From Paramecium tetraurelia (taxonomy: Eukaryota; Ciliophora; Oligohymenophorea; Peniculida; Parameciidae), in NCBI RefSeq assembly GCF_000165425.1, contig NW_001799511.1:5509-69508 (forward strand): 64,000 nt of DNA, read 5' to 3'. Shown one piece after another: positions 24,586 through 35,203 of this stretch (position 1 is its first letter; every line of letters begins with the position of its first letter). The translations under genes and the position numbers were made by a program. The notes beneath the pieces were generated by a model that searched no databases, had not been told where the DNA came from, and was given only the letters and a program-made list of their open reading frames with translations.

Positions 24586-26418
24586 TCAGTCGAATTGAAA
24601 TTAACAACTGTCAAAAGTTTACTTACTGTCCTTTCTAAGCTTAAATATGCCAGACATATTATTGAAATTTTTTGAATTTTAAAATTGCATCTCATTACAT
24701 TAGGGGCAAATGAAATTCATTAAGGAACAGCAAACTCCAATTTAATGCTTTTTACAATCTAATTTTTAGCGCTTATTATAAATAGAAAAATCTGTAGAAC
24801 AAAAAGTACATTAACCAATAGTCTAATAGTTTAACTCTTCTTCCTCAGTCATTTATACTTCCATTTGTAGTTCTATATTCTATTTTTCGCTTACCTGTTC
24901 TAAGGGTTAAATGAAAATATCTTATTTCTATTCTGCTTACTACTGCTCTTATTATTGAAGTAGTATTTATTATTACTTTTCAAAATAATAATCAAAATTA
25001 AGTTGATTTAAAAATTAAGTGCAATTTAGAACTGGACATCTAAGTTTAGCAGAATAACTATTTCTGTTCAATATCAAATTATTTGAACAACAAAAGCATA
25101 AAAGGTGCAAACAATTTTCATCAAAATATAAATGTCTTCTATCGATTTTTCCTTAGCAATTAGAACATCCAAAGAGAATACTTTACTCTTTTATTTTTTC
25201 TAAATCAATTTCTTACTAATTTGGAATTTGTTGTTATTCTAAAGTTGTTGTAGATTTTCTAGAGCATTCTCTGCACAAATTATTTTTTTAAGCACTTATC
25301 AATTATTTTCTTTTTAATTCATTTTTACCACAATTGTTGCATTATTTAAATTCAAGCTCGATTATTTCTACTCTTTTATTTATAGAAGCATCTCCAGAGC
25401 AATATGAATAATAAGATTATAGGTCGATTAATGAAGAACAATCTCTATTTAAACATTTATAGTTTATTTCAACATTAGTTATTTTTAAATTTAAGCATTT
25501 TGAACAAAACTGATGATTGCAAGCCTTATTAACAAAAAGTGGAGTTTATGTTGCTTCATTGCAATTCATACAAGTTTAATCTGATTAAGTAAAATTATCT
25601 TAATGATTATGCTAATGATTCTCTTAAAGATTATTTTAATGATTCTTTTAATTATTATCCTAATGATTTTCTTGTTCAATTTAATTTTCAGTTAACTCTT
25701 TTTAGTGATTCTATTAAACCTATACTAATTTGGTATCATTCCTATTTTCACTCTCATGATAAACCTCAATCAATTTGAATTTAAAAATAAGATTTATTCC
25801 ATTATCTACATCAAAATTATTGGGCTCACTGTTTTAGTTTAAATGTTATTATTAATTAGATTATGAGGGATCCATTTCACCCACATTTGATTGTTAGTTC
25901 TCATCAAACTATCTAATGTAATAATATTGGTTATCTTTCAAGTAAATAAATATCTTGGTTTTTTATGTACCCATTTTCAGAAAATAATCTCCAAAAATAC
26001 AAAATGATAGTTGGAAGACCTTGCTCAAAGCGTAGAGTTTTTATATGAGATCATTTACTATCATTTGCTGGGGGTAATTGCAAAACTCAAATAGTAAGGA
26101 TTTAGCTCTTGTAAAATTAGGATCATTTATTGATGCTGAATGATAGAATTTGGATAAATTTCTATCTTTTAAAATACAACTTTATATTTTTTGAGCAATC
26201 TCCTAAGCATAACGAGTATATGGTTTATTTGGATTAACTAATGTTCTCAGCTTCTCAAAATGGTTATTAGCCAGAAGACAATCAAGTATGGACATTAACA
26301 AAGTTATTGATAAATTAGAACCAATGAACTGCATTGAAAAATAATTTCCCCACTCTCCATATTGTTATTTTAGGTATTCTGGAATCTGAATTACATCTCC
26401 TTCATTCACTTGATTCAT
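24586..26418 (-). CDS. Cysteine-rich RING/B-box-like zinc-binding protein
   Basis: A 610-residue intronless protein starting at ATG 26418. The first 200 residues are hydrophobic-helical without recognised motifs. A polar stretch of repeated N-H-Q follows (ENHQDNNQKNHQNN). The second half is full of paired cysteines and histidines: CMNCNEAT, CNHQFCSKCL, CNNCGKNEL, CRECSRK, FGCSNCQGK, CLHLLCFCCSN, CTFCSTDFS and FICPQCNEM. The first two resemble a RING finger (CxxC...CxHxxCxxC). I infer several zinc-binding modules and a possible ubiquitin-ligase role, but no complete canonical RING spacing is visible. The gene is convergent with the membrane protein gene and divergent from the dehydrogenase gene, 236 bases away. 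Confidence 0.62.
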
Positions 26419-26654
26419 TTTTTTGAATTAAAATTTTAATAGTATTTAATATTAAATTATAAAGCATAATTGTAATTGATTTCTTATTTTTTAATGGAAT
26501 TTGGGATGGCAATACTCCATATAAAAATATGTTCGGAAAATTATAAATTACAATGTAATGTTAAATCAAATTTTCTATTTTGTAAGGTGATTCATGAACA
26601 TTTGAAATATTCAAGCTGATAAGTTCATTAATGATCCAATATAAATAATAATCG

Positions 26655-27806
26655 ATGGCCACCAAGGAACATTCTCTCTATAAGTTAGTCCCAAAGGAAT
26701 AGGCAGAAGCATTTGCATGGTCATTTGAAGGACCAAATACTGAGGCTGTTCTGTATCCATTCTAATTTCCAGCAATCCAACCACACGAAGTGAGAATTCA
26801 ATAGACCTACTTTGGTTTGTGTTACACTGATTGTAAATTTGAAATCAATATCAAAAGGCCATCTTGTTAATTAAGATTGGTTTCCAATCAATTATCCAAG
26901 TGTTCCAGGACATGAGATATTAGGCCATGTCGTCATGAAAGGGGACTAGGTTACGCAATTCTAAATTGGTGACTTGGTTGGGGCAGGCTTCATAAGAGAC
27001 AGTTGTGGAAGCTGCAAATAATGTATATTGGGAAATGATTAACTATGTGGACAAAAAGGGGATGAACATTTAATCCCTCTCCCTAAATTTGGAGGATTCG
27101 CAACACATGTGTAATTCCCTGCTAAATGGGCTTTTCCCATTCCAAATACAATCCCTTAACAATTGGCTCCTCCCCTTTTATGTGCTGGTATTACAGTCTT
27201 TGCTCCATTAAAAAGATATTTCAATGCCAAAAAGGAAGTTGCCATCATTGGCATTGGAGGATTGGGACATCTCGCCATCAAATTCTCAGCTGCTCTGGGA
27301 ATGAGAACAACTGCAATATCTACTTCCCCAGATAAGGAATAGGAGGCTAGATCTTATGGAGCTGTTGATTTCATTGTTTCTTCAAACCCAGAATCAATGG
27401 CTAAGGCTGCAGGAAGATTCGATCTGATATTGGGTTGTGCCCATGCTAGCACTGTCGACGAATTCATAGATTAAACTAAGTTATTAAAAAATGGAGGAGA
27501 CTTCGTCATGGTTGGAATCCCTGCACTCACTAAAGTTGAGTTATAATTGCCATTCTATTAATTGGTATGCCGATAAATTTCATTTGTTGGATCTTTGGTT
27601 GGTTCAAGACAAGTAAGTTATTATAGGATAATTTTTAGGAAAACTACGAGATGATCGAATTTGCAAACAAGCATAAGATATATCCAACTTGTGAAGAATT
27701 TGAATTTGAGAACTTCAAAAATGCATATGATAAATTATTAAACGGAAGACCAAAATATAGATGTGTTGTTAAAGTTGGCAATGCAACTTAAACATTAAAA
27801 CAATGA
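26655..27806 (+). CDS. Zinc-dependent alcohol dehydrogenase, cinnamyl-alcohol-dehydrogenase type
   Basis: A 366-residue medium-chain dehydrogenase that should interconvert aldehydes and alcohols using NAD(P)H in the cytosol. The catalytic zinc region reads GLCYTDCHLVNQDW, restored by a 25-nt intron at 26833-26857, followed by PGHEI. The structural zinc cysteines are spaced as in the family: CGSCKQCILGNDQLC. The nucleotide-binding turn is GIGGLGHLAIK. A second 26-nt intron at 27613-27638 lies after the SLVGSRQ stretch, the usual family position of VGS. Length matches the cinnamyl alcohol dehydrogenase and yeast ADH6 group. The substrate in a ciliate is unknown; detoxifying aldehydes is a reasonable guess. 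The frame is exact from ATG to TGA. Confidence 0.92.
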
Positions 27807-28036
27807 GTTAAAGAATTAAAAATCAATTAAATATAAACTATTATTAATGAAATGATGATTGAACAATAATCTCAACCATATTCTTTTAATTGTTACTTTG
27901 TTTTAATTGATCAATTTTAGAATCCTTTGTCATTCAAAATGAAAATGAAATTGATTTTTACAACTTGAACGTCATTTTTATAATGAACAAAGTTTTGAAG
28001 TAAAAAAATTCGATATACAGTACTTTGTTTATTTTC

Positions 28037-28094
28037 AAACACATAAATATCATTTGAATTTAGATACATACATCCAAATGATATTTATGTGTTT
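28037..28094. repeat. Perfect 20-bp inverted repeat with 18-nt loop
   Basis: The left arm at 28037-28056 and the right arm at 28075-28094 are exact reverse complements over 20 bases, with 18 bases between. They lie in the spacer between the dehydrogenase stop and the next start, about 35 bases upstream of that ATG. A hairpin in RNA or DNA is possible. No neighbouring coding frame uses it and no target-site duplication is obvious. Confidence 0.85.
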
Positions 28095-28129
28095 AATGAT
28101 TTATAAAAATTATTTATATTAATATTCAT

Positions 28130-29278
28130 ATGGGAGCTGTGACTATTGTTGTTTTTGGAGTAGTTCTAGCACTTTTCTTCAAATTAGCCTCAGACCTAGA
28201 CGTGTTCAAGCCAGTAACGAATTACAATGAATATGGAAATTGTAAATACCTAAAGGAGGATATAAGAGGGCCTGAGGATATGACCTAATATAATTCCACG
28301 ACAATTATAATAGGTTCTGGAAATTTCTAAAAGGTGTATGCTTAGGGTAAACCAGAATTAGAGTAACAGGGGATTTATGCAATTTTAAATTCCAACAAAA
28401 AGAACTATAGTGTCCTCCAATTGGAAGTGAAAAACTTTCCAAAAGATGTGGCTTTATACATGCATGGAATATATGTGAGAAAACAGTAAGACGGAAATTA
28501 CTTGTTTGTAATCAACCATGCTTACCACAATGGAGGTGAAAGAATTGAAGTTTTCAAAATAGACGAGCAATTAGTACTAACATACACTCACTCAATTATA
28601 ATGGGGGAGTAGTACACAGGAATTTTGAATGATTTGGTAGTGATTGACGATAATCGATTTTTGATCACTACTTACATGCCATTGCCTGATCCCAAACAAG
28701 GAAGATCAGCAGCAGGTGCCATGCATATCTTGTAAACCTTGTTTTATTAGTTGACAAAATAAAAGACTACCTACATAATGGATTGCAGATTCAAGAAAGA
28801 GAACACTCTGATTCATCCTGTATGCAAGCAATTGCCCAACACATCAGGTATCATGAGAAATGGTATAACTTGGAACAAAAGGGATTTGGTTTGGGTAGCT
28901 GATTCTGTTGAGAAGGGATTCACTGAGTACTAGATACAAGGCGATGAGTTGATTTTCAAGAGATTTGTTCCGGTGCAGAATGGAATAGACAATATAGAAT
29001 ATTAGGAGGAGAGAAATTCCTTAATAATTGGGTTGATTCCAAAATTATATAATTATTTCTAATTGGATTTTTTTGTCAAGACTAACCCACTTGATAGGTA
29101 AACTAACTTTGAGTATTGGGGTGCTGTGGGAGAGTACGATTTGAGCAAGGATCAATTGCACATCTTGACTCAGAACAGGTATTTGTTGAAGGGACTTGCT
29201 GGAGGTTTGGTGAGTGGGAATAATCTGTTTCTGGGAAGTTGGTGTGATGTGTCTGTTATGGTTTGTTAGAAAATTTGA
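28130..29278 (+). CDS. Paraoxonase/arylesterase-like membrane-anchored protein
   Basis: A 382-residue intronless protein. The N-terminus is a hydrophobic helix (AVTIVVFGVVLALFF) that may be an uncleaved anchor, as in animal paraoxonases. The body resembles the six-bladed propeller of that family: HGIYVRKQ, YLFVINHAYHNGGERIEVFKI, LNDLVVIDDNRFLITTYM and NGIDNIEY correspond to the paraoxonase segments that hold the metal ligands and the substrate (VNH, VEIFKF, NDI and NGI). The family hydrolyses lactones and esters with bound calcium. Identity is low, so the activity is an inference. Length fits (paraoxonases have about 355 residues). Start and stop are clear. Confidence 0.65.
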
Positions 29279-29372
29279 ATGATTTAAATTATAATGTATA
29301 AAGAAGAATTAAATTCATTTCTAATATCTGAATCAGATATATAAATCTTAATTAAAATTTAAAAAATATATA

Positions 29373-30297
29373 ATGGATCGTCTAAACCCATCATCCAAAG
29401 ATTGCATAGTTCCCCTTATCGAAGAAAATTCTCCTTGTATTTGTAATAAATAATATAATATTATTAGAAAGCAACAAACAAGAGATTGACTCCCAATTTT
29501 TGTTACCCCAATTTACATAGATGTTCCAGAATCCTGACCTTCTACTTTAAACTGTCCAACTGGAATAATTGAAGCTACAAGCCCAATTCTACTCTCAGAT
29601 GAATAATCTACCACTCATTACTGATGAACCTAGAGTCGTTGATCTATTCACCCAACAACTTCTCTAGTAATAACTCATGATTAATGCAGCTCTTCTCAAT
29701 CAATTCTAAGTATCATCTCATTCTAAAGTAGGGAGTTGAAAATGCTAACTAGAGTCAAACCAAGGATTTAGGTGATAATAAAATTAAAAGAAAACATATT
29801 AAAAAAACCCATAATCCTCAGTTTAATACAGGTATTTAATATCTTAAATGAGAGTAGGACATTGGAGTGCCCAGGAACATTAGGTCTATTTGAGTTTCTT
29901 GTCACAACACAGGGATGTGATGGAAAGTTCTGAATTAAAAAAAACCAACAAAATCTTCAAACTGATGTCTGACATCATTAAGAGTCGCTCGCCCTCTTAA
30001 TGTAGATCTCACCATCAGAAATTCAACCCTTATTCCAAATATTTGATTAATGTATTAAATTGGTGTATATTTTAGAATAACATTGTTCGTAGAAAAATGA
30101 AAGAACAATAGAAGGATGCCCAACAATAACAGTAGTAAATTTCAGAAAATGAAAATAATCAGTAATAGTAATCCCAAGAGTCCAATTTAAAGATTGAGTT
30201 CCAACAACAATTGCAGGAATTCAAAGTGGAATCACAGCAATAACTGCAAGATTCCAATGCCAGAGAAGATTAACAACAGGCTAGTGGCCAGGATTGA
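29373..30297 (+). CDS. SANT/Myb-like DNA-binding protein with glutamine-rich tail
   Basis: A 283-residue protein with three introns at 29443-29467, 29710-29731 and 29832-29857 (25, 22 and 26 nt; a 23-nt version of the third is also possible). The first 110 residues are glutamine-rich. After the third intron comes TGHWSAQEHQVYLSFL, then ISRS-like IIKSRSPSQCRSHHQKFNPY. This is the pattern of the SHAQKYF-type Myb/SANT domain: a tryptophan-led first helix, then R-S/T-x-x-Q-C/V-x-S/T-H-x-Q-K. The C-terminal third is glutamine-rich (EFQQQLQEFKVESQQQ) and may form a coiled coil. I infer a nuclear transcription or chromatin role. The family is expanded in ciliates; its targets are unknown. Confidence 0.72.
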
Positions 30298-30346
30298 TGG
30301 CTTTATCGATTTTATTTTTTAATTATTATATTCATTATATAAATAA

Positions 30347-31612
30347 ATGTATACGTTAATAAATGAGCTTTGGAATGCCTAACAATCCAATCCTTTCCAA
30401 CTTTCTATCCACATCCCTCAAACCATTATCATAAATCAGGGATTCAAAATCCAATGGTACTTTTCATAAAATAATAAAATCCTTAAACGAAAATCCATAA
30501 ACTGCAACATACCCTCAATCATCAGCTATCTAAAATAAAATAATACCCCAATGAACATAATAACAATCTCATCACCTTATGTTGTTGAAGGATTTGGTCA
30601 AATTTAATTGAAAAATGAACCAATAGCAATTGAATAAATATAATAATTATTAATACATTATCAAACTTACCCTCACATCATTGAGAACCCCATTATTTTG
30701 TAGGAACATTTTCAATTAGCACAATATATTTCATTAAAATGGAATAAAAATTACACCTTTATTTAAGAATGCGATTCCCATTCCTATTAAGTAAATTAAC
30801 AATGCCTCAAATTAACCCCGCATTACAGATCTCAAATCAACATGCTAAGTTAATAACTGGTCCAAAGGATCCAACAGATCTATTAAGTTAGAGGACAATT
30901 AAGCGAGATGAACATCATCATGTGTCTCCAAGATAAACCCATTTTCCTCTGGTGCACTGAGATTAAGTTCATCAATGATCAGTACGTGAGATAAGAAGAC
31001 GACCAGTTTCGATTGTGGAATAGGATCAAAGAATTTCGATTAACATTCAATCCAATCACTAAGCATCATAGATGTCAAAGCAATCTAGAAGGCTAGGCCA
31101 TAAATCAAAGTCAATAGAATGAAAACTTAAATAAGTCAACCTTATATCTTAATTTAAATGGTTTGATATCCAATAGAGCTCACAATGTCAGTGTTACTTC
31201 TAATGTTTCAAACTCTAAATAGCATATTCAACCACTTTTTACGTAGATGAAATCAGCTCGAAGTAACATAACATCAAATATCAATATCAATGTCAAATAG
31301 CTCTTAAACAATAACAACCATAATTAATCACAGGAACTCTCTACTTAACGACAAAGCAGAGGAGGGTCTGTGTTGAAACAATTGTCAAATAGGTCATTTT
31401 CCAATCGATCTTAGTCGATGTACAAAGTGCATTTGAATGATGATAAAATTCAGCAGTGTGGCAATCAAAAGAAGAATGGATCTATGACTTAGAGAACTGA
31501 AGCTTCGGAATAGGAGTTGTTATTGTAACCAAAAATCACGAAGAGCAGTTCGAAAGTTGTGAATTGCTTGAGGTAGAGATTGCAAGAAATTAAATTAAAA
31601 TAGTTATTATGA
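30347..31612 (+). CDS. Unknown protein, serine/asparagine-rich C-terminal half
   Basis: A 421-residue intronless frame beginning MYTLINELWNAQQSNPF. The first 230 residues look folded, with alternating hydrophobic strands (SIHIPQTIIINQGFKIQWYF, then ISSPYVVEGFGQIQ) and a later block IFLWCTEIKFINDQYV followed by LWNRIKEFRLTFNP. The second half is low complexity, rich in asparagine, serine and glutamine, with basic patches. I do not recognise the family. A competing frame from 30363 stops after 63 codons and is a shadow. The gene starts 49 bases after the SANT gene's stop and ends 64 bases before the PP4 gene. Confidence 0.6.
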
Positions 31613-31676
31613 TTTAAATTCAATATAAAAATATAATTTATCAAAAAAAAATAAAAATTTCTTCTTATATATATAA

Positions 31677-32692
31677 ATGTCAGATATTGATTAGTGGATT
31701 GAGACTCTAAAGAATGGGGAGAATCTGAAGGAAACGGATGTCAAAATACTATGCAACAAGGCCAAGGATATCCTGAACAATGAGGACAACGTCATAAGAG
31801 TTGAAGCTCCAGTGACTGTAAAAGAAATTCTTATTTAGATTTGTGGAGACATTCATGGACAATTTTATGACCTAATGGAGTTGTTTAAAGTCGGAGGAGA
31901 TGTTCCAGAGACCAATTACTTATTCCTGGGGGATTTTGTGGATAGAGGATATAATAGTGTTGAGACATTTTTATTGCTCTTGGCCTTGAAAGTGAGATAT
32001 CCAGCATTAGATTATCACTTGTACGACATTAAATATCATATGATAGAATACGAGGGAATCACGAATCAAGGCAAATCACTTAGGTGTATGGATTCTATGA
32101 TGAATGCCTAAGAAAGTATAGCACTTTGAATGTGTGGAAGTATTGCACTGAAGTTTTTGATTATTTGGCTTTGGCAGCAGTGGTCAATGACAACATTTTC
32201 TGTGTGCATGGTGGTTTGAGTCCTTACATCAAAACAATCGATGAAATTCGAATCATCAATAGAAAGTAGGAAGTGCCTCATGAAGGAGTCATGTGTGATT
32301 TGATGTGGTCAGATCCTGATGGTTAATTGTTATATTAAATGTTGTAGAAATCGAAGGATGGAGTCAGAGTGCCAGAGGAGCAGGTTTTGTTTTTGGAGCA
32401 GATGTCGTAAAGGAATTCAATCGTAGAAATGGCATCTCTTTGATTTGCAGAGCACATCAATTAGCCATGGAAGGATTCAAATTGATGTTCGACAATTCCC
32501 TCGTCACTGTTTGGTCAGCTCCCAATTATTGCTATAGGTACTTTTTCAAATTATTGACAACCTAGATGTGGCAATGTTGCTTCTATTCTTGAGTTGGATG
32601 AGAACCTTAAGAAGTATTACAAGCTATTTGAGGCTGCTCCTACAGACAGAGCATAGAATTCAAAAAAAGTAATTGCAGACTATTTCTTATGA
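31677..32692 (+). CDS. PP4C: Serine/threonine phosphatase PP4 catalytic subunit
   Basis: A 304-residue PPP-family phosphatase. The metal-binding motifs are complete: [17 protein letters not shown], and RGNHESRQ, which is restored by a 26-nt intron at 32021-32046. Further signatures are [25 protein letters not shown] (after a 26-nt intron at 32322-32347) and [11 protein letters not shown] (after a 28-nt intron at 32538-32565). The C-terminus ADYFL, preceded by FEAAPTDRA, is that of PP4 (PPX) rather than PP2A or PP6, and the length equals animal PP4 within a few residues. PP4 works with regulatory subunits in DNA repair, centrosome and chromatin control. The first intron, 31818-31838, is 21 nt and lacks an in-frame stop; it sits just before the first catalytic motif. 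Confidence 0.95.
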
Positions 32693-32719
32693 TGATTTAA
32701 TATTAATATAAATAACATT

Positions 32720-34280
32720 ATGTAAGAAATAATAATTACAACGCTGTTAAAATTTAATGAGATTTTGGAAGCATTCTAACAGGTTTTCAAGATTCATAAT
32801 TACAACTGCAATCAACAACGAGAGATTCTGGAAAAATGTTTAGGCAAGGAATATAACAGTAGTTGCATCTATATCAGTGTTAACAGCAATAATCAATTCT
32901 TTCCCAATTACAAGGATTTGCAAGAGATTGAACTCAAGTTCTCCAAAGAAAAATAATAGCATGACGATAATCTCATAGGTCTCAAAATCATTTTTATCCT
33001 TAGAATTGATTTAAAACAATGTTCAATAAGAAACTAATGAAGTTAAAATTTAACTGGACCAACTTCTCTATAATTAAAGTGAAAAGCTCAATGATTTCAA
33101 ATCCTACGTATCAGATATCTATTTAACTAAAACTGATATTCGTCAATTCAAATCTAATTCTGATGAGAGGATTATTAAATTGTAAGATTAAATTCAGTAA
33201 TTCCAAACTAAGTTCGCCCTTAAACTATACACAGAATAGCATATTGTAATCAATGCCATTTTTAATCATTAGATTGACATCAAATAAGCCATTACGTAAA
33301 TATAGTAAGCGAATAACTTAATCAAATAAGATTCCTAAACTTTGCATAAGCTGAATCGAGATAATAGATAGATGATTAAATAGCATAATGAGTAGTTTTC
33401 TCAAAAAATTGATAATCTCCAAAAAGAATAATATAAAATATGTGAATTTGAAATGGAGGTTGAAAAAATGAAGATCTAAATTTAAGAATAAAAATCAGGT
33501 ATAATTCCTTTTCAATATTATTAGAAAATGAGATAATGCAAAATAAAGTAAAATCATTGTCTCAGTTATTTTAAGAATTGGAAGTGAATAATTCTAAGGT
33601 GGTTAAATTTGAAATTCATACGGCATTCAAAAAGGTGGAAGAAGAATTTTTCTATTTTAAAAACCGACAACAAAGCTTTTAGGATTAATTATAAGTGATT
33701 AAGGAACAATTCTCAAAATCAGATATAGCGTAGACTCAATTTGAAAATGGTGTTAATCAATAGTTTGATTTAATATCTGCTGAATTAGTTAAAAAGAATT
33801 AAATCATCAAGTCGATGCTTAAAAATATCACACTTCTTCAGTAATCGTAATTATTTAATCAAATTAAAAAGGGAAAAAATTCAAATTTAATCTGATTTAC
33901 CAAACAAGGTGGCAATTTTATTATCAAAAGTATCATCTTTTGAAAAAACTTCAAAAATAGCTTTTGATCAACTCAAAAAGATTATGGATGTAGTTTAAGA
34001 ATTCTGTGAAACATCTTAAATTCCTTCGGAAAGTAAAGAAAAAGATCTCACAAATCTAATTCTTTTGTTAGATAGAAGGATGTTTGAATATGAGAAATCG
34101 ATCTATGATCCTCAAGTTCATTTAGTGTAAAACGCAACGGTAAGAATTAATACACCAAGAATTTCAACCTCAGTAGATTCCCCAATGAAAGTGGGTAATT
34201 AAAAACAGAAAAAGACCAAATTAAGTAAATTGTTAAATAAGACAGTATATTATGAAAGTAGAAGAGAAACAATAATTTGA
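32720..34280 (+). CDS. Long coiled-coil protein of unknown function
   Basis: A 494-residue protein assembled with introns at 32979-33003, 33499-33524 and 33847-33871 (25, 26 and 25 nt). Nearly the whole length is predicted helical by eye, with heptad-like spacing of leucine, isoleucine and phenylalanine in a glutamine- and lysine-rich background (for example KLNRDNRQMIKQHNEQFSQ). The last 60 residues are basic and serine-rich (KQKKTKLSKLLNKTVYY). There are no cysteine clusters, membrane helices or catalytic motifs. Such proteins are common in ciliate cortical and basal-body structures, but nothing here fixes a role. It starts only 27 bases after PP4 ends, and its stop lies 21 bases from the stop of the convergent next gene. 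Confidence 0.7.
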
Positions 34281-34301
34281 ATATATTACATCCATAGATC
34301 A

Positions 34302-34913
34302 TCATGACTTGGTAACATATAAAGATATTCTTGTCTTCTAGAAAATAATATAAGTTATATTTACCAAGGATAAAATTTATTCTTGTTGCTATTTGATCAA
34401 ACTCTCGCCGGATTTGATGGCTTGATATTTTTATTGTTTCTCTTGAATGAGGAGCTTCATCATTTATTATATTTTCTCCTGATTCTGAGCATTCAGCTTC
34501 TTCTGTTCTTCATTACTTTGTGATGGTACCATTTAATTCACGATACCTGATAATTGGTCCATTTTCTCTTTTGTTTTTTGAGTTAATTGTTTTTTAGGAA
34601 AAAGTAAAAGGGAAGTTGATTTCAACTTAGAAAGAATTGAAATACATTTTTAGACTGTTTCATTTGCATTTTACGATGAGAGTGTTTGATTCTACAATTT
34701 GAATGTCTGCGAGAATTAACTTTTGTGATGGATAACATGAGTTGATTATTGATGAATACTGCTTTTTTTTGAATTCCCAGGAGATGATTTGAATGTGATA
34801 AATGTTTAAGACTGGCTTGCTTTTGGAGTTCTTGTGAAATTAGTTGCTAATTTGATTTCATGCTAAGATTAGAGACAAGACTTGTCAAATTTATCAAACC
34901 TGATTAGTTTCAT
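34302..34913 (-). CDS. Small glutamine/serine-rich coiled-coil protein
   Basis: A frame of 195-203 residues starting MKLIRFDKFDKSCLQS. The first 110 residues are serine-rich and basic (KASQSQTFITFKSSPGNSK). The rest is helical: LNAQNQEKIQQMMKLLIQEK and YQAIKSGESLIKQQQEQI. A 27-nt segment at 34338-34364 has perfect intron borders and composition but keeps the frame and contains no stop, so both a spliced and an unspliced product are possible. I do not recognise the family. The stop lies 21 bases from the stop of the plus-strand gene, so the two transcripts must overlap at their 3-prime ends. Confidence 0.6.
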
Positions 34914-35203
34914 ATAATTAGTAAATACTTTAATTATAATTAGATTGTAAAATAAAATTTAAAAAGATTAATTTATACATAAGATCTGAAAAAAGTACTA
35001 TAGAGTTAAATTATATCAAATCTTTAGTTAAAGTTGAAATATACATATAAAATATACTAAATTGAATTATGAGGGAATTAACAATCCTGTATTAACCATT
35101 GATTGTAATAAAAGAGATATCAGAGAACTTAACTCTATATACTGAATAATTTACAAATACCATATATATATATAAGAATCTTTCAAGACTGATAAATTTT
35201 ATT

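Noticed and set aside
30363-30554. Competing start MSFGMPNNP for the unknown gene upstream of PP4
   Set aside because: It stops after 63 codons, while the frame from 30347 stays open for 421 codons.
34338-34364. Treating this 27-nt segment as certain intron
   Set aside because: It has ideal borders but keeps the frame without a stop, so the sequence alone cannot decide; both products are noted.
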